Assembly: GCA_015179125.1 (NCBI GenBank)
Contig: WHVA01000040.1
Coordinates: 248,001-312,000 of the forward strand
Source of the DNA: Gautieria morchelliformis
Lineage: Eukaryota > Basidiomycota > Agaricomycetes > Gomphales > Gomphaceae
DNA: 64,000 nucleotides
Reading direction: 5' to 3'
The position numbers and the translations under genes are program-made. The first letter of the stretch is position 1. Every line of letters begins with the position of its first letter. Positions 60,115-64,000 of this stretch are shown in pieces. Under the pieces are notes generated by a model that made no database searches, was not told the DNA's origin, and saw nothing but the letters and a program-made list of their open reading frames with translations.

Positions 60115-60877
60115 ATGGCGGGTGACCAGCTCCCACCAACGGCTCGCTCTATTGCGCTACTTCTTGCTTCCACCCCCACCATTCAGGACTCCCACCCCGC
60201 CGTGCTTCATCAACTTCTCGAATTTTCTCATCGATATACATCCCAAGTCCTTTCGGATGCGCTCGTTTATGCTGAACACGCAGGACGAGCAGGAAAGATT
60301 GAGATGGAAGACGTTAGTCTCGCCGTTCAGGCTCGCGTTGGGTGGGAATTTGGTGGTCGAGTACCCAAGGAAGTGTGTCTAACTTGTTGCCCCATCTGAA
60401 GCAAGATGTGCTCAGTTCCCCACTTAGTATCTACTTTCACTAGCTGCTCAGACGAATTCAACACCTCTTCCACCAGTACCTGAAGTTTTTGGTGTTCGCC
60501 TACCACCAGCCAGGGACTGTCTCACTTCTGTCAACTTTGACCTGGTACCTAATCGACCTGCTCCGGGCATGAACCTCTGGGAAGAAGAAGTCGAAGAAGA
60601 AGTGACCGAGTCAGAATCTGACGTCGAAATGCAGGGCATTGAAGTGCAGCCAAAGCAGCGTGAACCCATTGCGCCACCTATCATGGCACGTAATTCCCCA
60701 TCTGAGGATGTAGATGTGATACATGCACGAAGCGAAGGCAGTGAAGCGGAGGATGGCGATGAGGGCCTGTTTGGCGCAGGTGATGAAGGCGACGGGAGTG
60801 ACGCTGAGATCGTCAAGGAAGAATCACAAACCCTTCCAGCTCAAAGGACGCTGGTCGAGGATGAAGACTACGATTAA
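60115..60877 (+). CDS. TAF9: TFIID/SAGA subunit TAF9
   Basis: Histone-fold TAF that pairs with TAF6 in TFIID and SAGA. Exons 60115-60372 and 60428-60877 give 235 residues. The N-terminal histone fold is clear: LPPTARSIALLLAST, HPAVLHQLLEFSHRYTSQVL, DALVYAEHAGRAGKIEMED, GWEFGGRVPKE. After the intron the conserved TAF9 extension continues: YLLSLAAQTNSTPLPPVPEV, FGVRLPPARDCLTSVNFDLVP. The acidic C-terminus is disordered. The acceptor at 60427 (CACTTAG) is chosen because it alone restores YLLSLAAQTN. Confident. Confidence 0.94.
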
Positions 60878-60949
60878 AACCACCAATGTATCTCATTACA
60901 ATTTCTAGGCGTAATAATTCTATATGGTATGGGATGGCGTCAATAACAA

Positions 60950-62680
60950 TCAGAATATCATGCCTTGCTTCAGGGCAATGGCCAACATCAAAACGAGCAG
61001 CGTCATCATGATAATCATAATCGTGGTCCAAGCTATTGTCAACAAGGCAGATTAATAACTGAGTAAAAGAGGCCGCATGTGAAACTCACAACTTTCGAAG
61101 TTCTTCGGTACGACAATAATACGTAGAGTGTTGTCTGCACTCCCAGAGATTAATAGTGATGCATCAGGACTAAACCTCAGAGTTGTTGGAGGAAAATCAT
61201 GCGCTCTCAGAATTGTCAAAACGGGCTGGACGCGAGGTAACATGGGTTTATCCAATTTGAGTTAGGCGAATATTCCGCTCACCGCCAATGTTTGAGAATC
61301 CAATACGCCAATGGTGTAGTCCGACGAACCGAACGCCACCAACTTGCCATCCGCACTGTTCTCAGAGATGAACGGGGGAGGAGAAAATATTTACAGACTT
61401 CCTTTACCTAACATCGAAACACGTCACACCCTTCTCAGCTACCTTGCGCATTTTGATCATCTGCCACGTATTTGTATCCCACATGCATATGTAGGCTGGA
61501 CGTGGAGACGGCTTGCCACGAACGCGTGGTGGTGACGCATTGAGGACTGTGTACATGGTTTCGGGCTGAATTGGATGAAAGCTGCGCCCTCGTCCCGTGA
61601 GTTTGACGATGACAACGGGAAACAAAATGTCCTGACCGAGCCGCGCGAAATGTTAAGCCTTGTGCAGGTGATGTCGGGGGGTCCACTATTCTTAACAGAC
61701 TCAATGCATCTAGTTTCTTCTTCTTTCCCGACCGGGCCTTGGGGAGCGAGTATACTTCTAGATGTGTCGTCGCAGCAATGATAAGCTTCATGGCTCATAT
61801 TAGCACGTGGCGAGTTGATCGAGTCTGATGGAATTTGGTGCTTACAGAGGCAGGTGAAAATGTGGCATCGTACAGTTGGCCCCGCTGCAGTTGGATTGAC
61901 AGAGCGGCCGGGGTCAAAGAAGTGTACCATCGAAGCATTACCTACTCCCATGAAAAATACAGGTCAAGGCAGGATAAAGCAAGTACATACTTCGTTCTTT
62001 GTGGAACCTACGGCAAGAAGACTTTGGTCCGAAGAGATAGCTGTCACGTTCTGTGTTCACCTCGGTTCAGTCAAACCATGATGGCGCTCTGCCATGTCAA
62101 GTTACCTGATAGTCCTCCGCATTATCGGATTGGAAAGTACCGCACTTTCGGGTCAGCCCGATTCTTGTATGATAAATAGATCAGATCGCCAACTGCAAGG
62201 AAATGTGTGGGACGATGAAACACCGACTTCTGGGCCACGACACTGTATATCCTGCAATTCTCGTTCTTTCCTTTCTGCAGCTCGTCAATAGTGCTGTTGA
62301 TGCCACATGCAAGTTCCTTTTCCTTTAGGAGTTAAGATGTTAAGATGTTGGCCATCACTACCGGTCAACAAGCGGAGTGACCAACGTTCAGACAGACAGC
62401 CATGCTCATGGGAGCATCCTCATCACCAAGCTGCAGCTCATCAAGCATCTCCATTTTCTCGTCATTCTCGATCCTGTACAATCGCTAGACATAAGATATA
62501 CAGAAGCTGTGAATATGTGAATTCAAAGAGTGAAACCATTGCTTAACTGACTATCCTGTTCTTTATTCCTGATTTGCCTGAACCACCGCCACCACCCAAT
62601 ACCAATAAATCATTTGCAAGAAACGCAGATGAGTACACGGGGAATGCTGGAAGCGTATGAGATGTATGGCGAGTTCGCAT
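60950..62680 (-). CDS. SEC12: Sec12-type guanine nucleotide exchange factor for Sar1
   Basis: ER membrane WD40 protein that loads Sar1 with GTP to start COPII coat assembly. It starts MRTRHTSHTLPAFPVYSSAF, with the loop LVLGGGGGSGKSGIKN close to the N-terminus (the potassium-binding loop region in yeast Sec12). It continues through LDELQLGDEDAPMSM, NSTIDELQKGKNENCRIYSV, MKLIIAATTHLEVYSLP, AYICMWDTNTWQMIKMRKV and LRAHDFPPTTLRFSPDASLL with LISGSADNTLRI. It ends in one membrane anchor (IMIIMMTLLVLMLAIALKQ). Multiple exons on the minus strand; I did not resolve every boundary. The topology (cytosolic propeller, single C-terminal anchor) matches the family. Confidence 0.85.
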
Positions 62681-63001
62681 TGTGACCGCTGCCTGGTCGG
62701 CGTCTACGTTTTGACGAGATTATCGGGACCCAAGCGAGTTCGTGCAAGGAACGAAGGAGACGAAGCAATCATACTTACACATGCATACGAAGCTTAAGTG
62801 ATGTTACGGGCAAACGCAGATGAGGACATAATACTATGATATCGAAAATAGTAAATACTTTGTTATCAATGTCTCACAAATTGACGGGTCGGTCGGGTTG
62901 TGCGTCGTACTCGTTCGGCCAAGTGTTTGCAAGATACCCGCATATAGTAGACTTGCGTCGAGTCTAATTCGAAAGAAATACTGGGTAACTACGTACGCCA
63001 A
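62681..63001. promoter_or_regulatory. Divergent promoter region, SEC12 / NIPA-like gene
   Basis: About 320 bp between divergent starts. No TATA box close to either start and no gene seen. Confidence 0.4.
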
Positions 63002-64000
63002 ATGATCAGTTCGTCTGACGTCAGTGACTCACAGGGACCCACAACACTGTTTCTCGCATCTCATGCAGACTTGTTTAACATGCCTCCTGCTGTAGGCCAA
63101 GGACCTCTCGGCATTGATCCGTTCTTCTACCTGTTCGCCACCCCTGAAACTGGTGACCAGGCGCACACAGAGTCACTCATTGGAATCGCAGTTGCTGTTG
63201 GCGGCAACATTCTTATCTCACTCGCTCTCAATTGCCAAAAGCTTGCTCACAAAAGGCTTGATCTCGAGAAACAATGTCACCATAGACGCTTGATGCAGCG
63301 CGGTGAAAACGGGGAAGACAACGCCCAAGTAAGCTTGGCGGACGCTGAAGATCCAGTGTCAGACGAGACGCGTCTGTTTATGGGTGACCGGCGAGACTCA
63401 TATGAATCTTATACAACCCCTCGCAAAACTCGCACGAGAACCAATATCATCATACCACGGGATGCGGACTCGCCACGACGACGCTCAGGACTTGGTAGCG
63501 GACCTATAGTAGCAGATACCCAGGATGAGGAAGTTCGCGCGGTTGCAATTGAGGTCACTGGCAGGGGAGAAGATCAAAACATACAAGCCAAACAGACAGA
63601 TGAGGTGACCATCAACGAGGGGGCGGTTGACCCGGAGTATAATGAGACGGAATATCTGCGCTCCAAACTTTGGTGCGTGTACTTCTCTGGCGCCCGATCA
63701 TATTCATCGTACAGGGTGCAGGTGGTTTGGCTTATGCCTTATGAACCTTGGGGAATTTGGTAACTTTTTATCGTACGCGTACGCACCGGCTTCGGTTGTT
63801 GCGCCCTTAGGCACGGTTTGTGGCATTGAACTTGGTGTGAAGTCTATTTCTGACATTTTCTCTTTAGGTGGCGTTAATAGCTAATTGTTTCTTTGCACCG
63901 TTGATGTTGAAGGAGAAACTTCGAAAAGTATAAATGCAATGAGCTTCATTGATCGCTACTTACGCATTTCCAGTGCGACTTACTAGGCGTCATCCTTGCT
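63002..64000 (+). CDS. NIPA-type magnesium transporter, N-terminal part
   Basis: Membrane protein of the NIPA/DUF803 family; the gene runs off the window. Exons 63002-63672, 63722-63815, 63868-63927 and 63974 onward. An N-terminal membrane helix (IGIAVAVGGNILISLALN) is followed by a long charged, disordered insert (about residues 85-215), then the family core: WWFGLCLMNLGEFGNFLSYAYAP, ASVVAPLGTVALIANCFFAP, LMLKEKLRKCDLLGVILA. NIPA proteins move Mg2+ and belong to the drug/metabolite transporter superfamily. The cytoplasmic insert between helices 1 and 2 is typical of fungal members. ATG 63002 is the first in frame; 63083 (MPPAVGQG) is an alternative. Confidence 0.85.

Overview
The window is nuclear DNA from a filamentous basidiomycete, probably an agaricomycete. 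Genes are intron-dense with very short introns (mostly 45-65 nt, several of 35-40 nt), use fungal branch points (CTRAY near the acceptor), and are packed on both strands. An Argonaute and two copies of a protein family that I associate with mushroom-forming fungi support this. I see no rRNA, tRNA, CRISPR or intact transposon.

Layout. 1-6.2 kb: end of RPL5, then two paralogs of a lineage-specific family, the second apparently continuing in frame into a BFR1 homologue. 6.3-8.5 kb: a WTAP/Mum2-like coiled-coil protein with an RD/RE-rich tail, and a small proline-rich gene on the minus strand. 8.5-13.5 kb: gene-poor, with only coding scraps. 13.6-17.4 kb: a complete 23-exon Argonaute. 17.5-26.8 kb: STE14, MEF2, a conserved protein of unknown function, a polyol dehydrogenase and a Ran1-type kinase. 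27.7-40 kb: RPL9, PCF11, FRS2, a STEEP1/UPF0428 homologue, TVP38, UFE1 and a DCAF-type WD40 protein. 40.5-60.9 kb: CTK1, CSN4, a BRD8-like bromodomain protein, the giant TRA1 and TAF9. 60.9-64 kb: SEC12 and the start of a NIPA-type Mg2+ transporter.

How the genes fit together. Most are single-copy housekeeping genes for translation (RPL5, RPL9, FRS2, MEF2), the early secretory pathway (SEC12, UFE1, TVP38, STE14, BFR1) and transcription/chromatin (PCF11, CTK1, TRA1, BRD8-like, TAF9). The run from 40.5 to 60.9 kb is rich in RNA polymerase II co-activators, and TRA1 and TAF9, both SAGA subunits, share a divergent promoter of about 146 bp.

Main unusual features: exons of 3, 6 and 8 nt in Argonaute, the 8-nt exon carrying the last catalytic aspartate; four inferred GC-AG introns; a likely gene fusion (paralog B to BFR1); a one-base frame break near the end of the DCAF gene; and a gene-poor, apparently decayed 5-kb block beside Argonaute. 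All exon structures were inferred by hand from frame, splice signals and family knowledge, with no transcript data.
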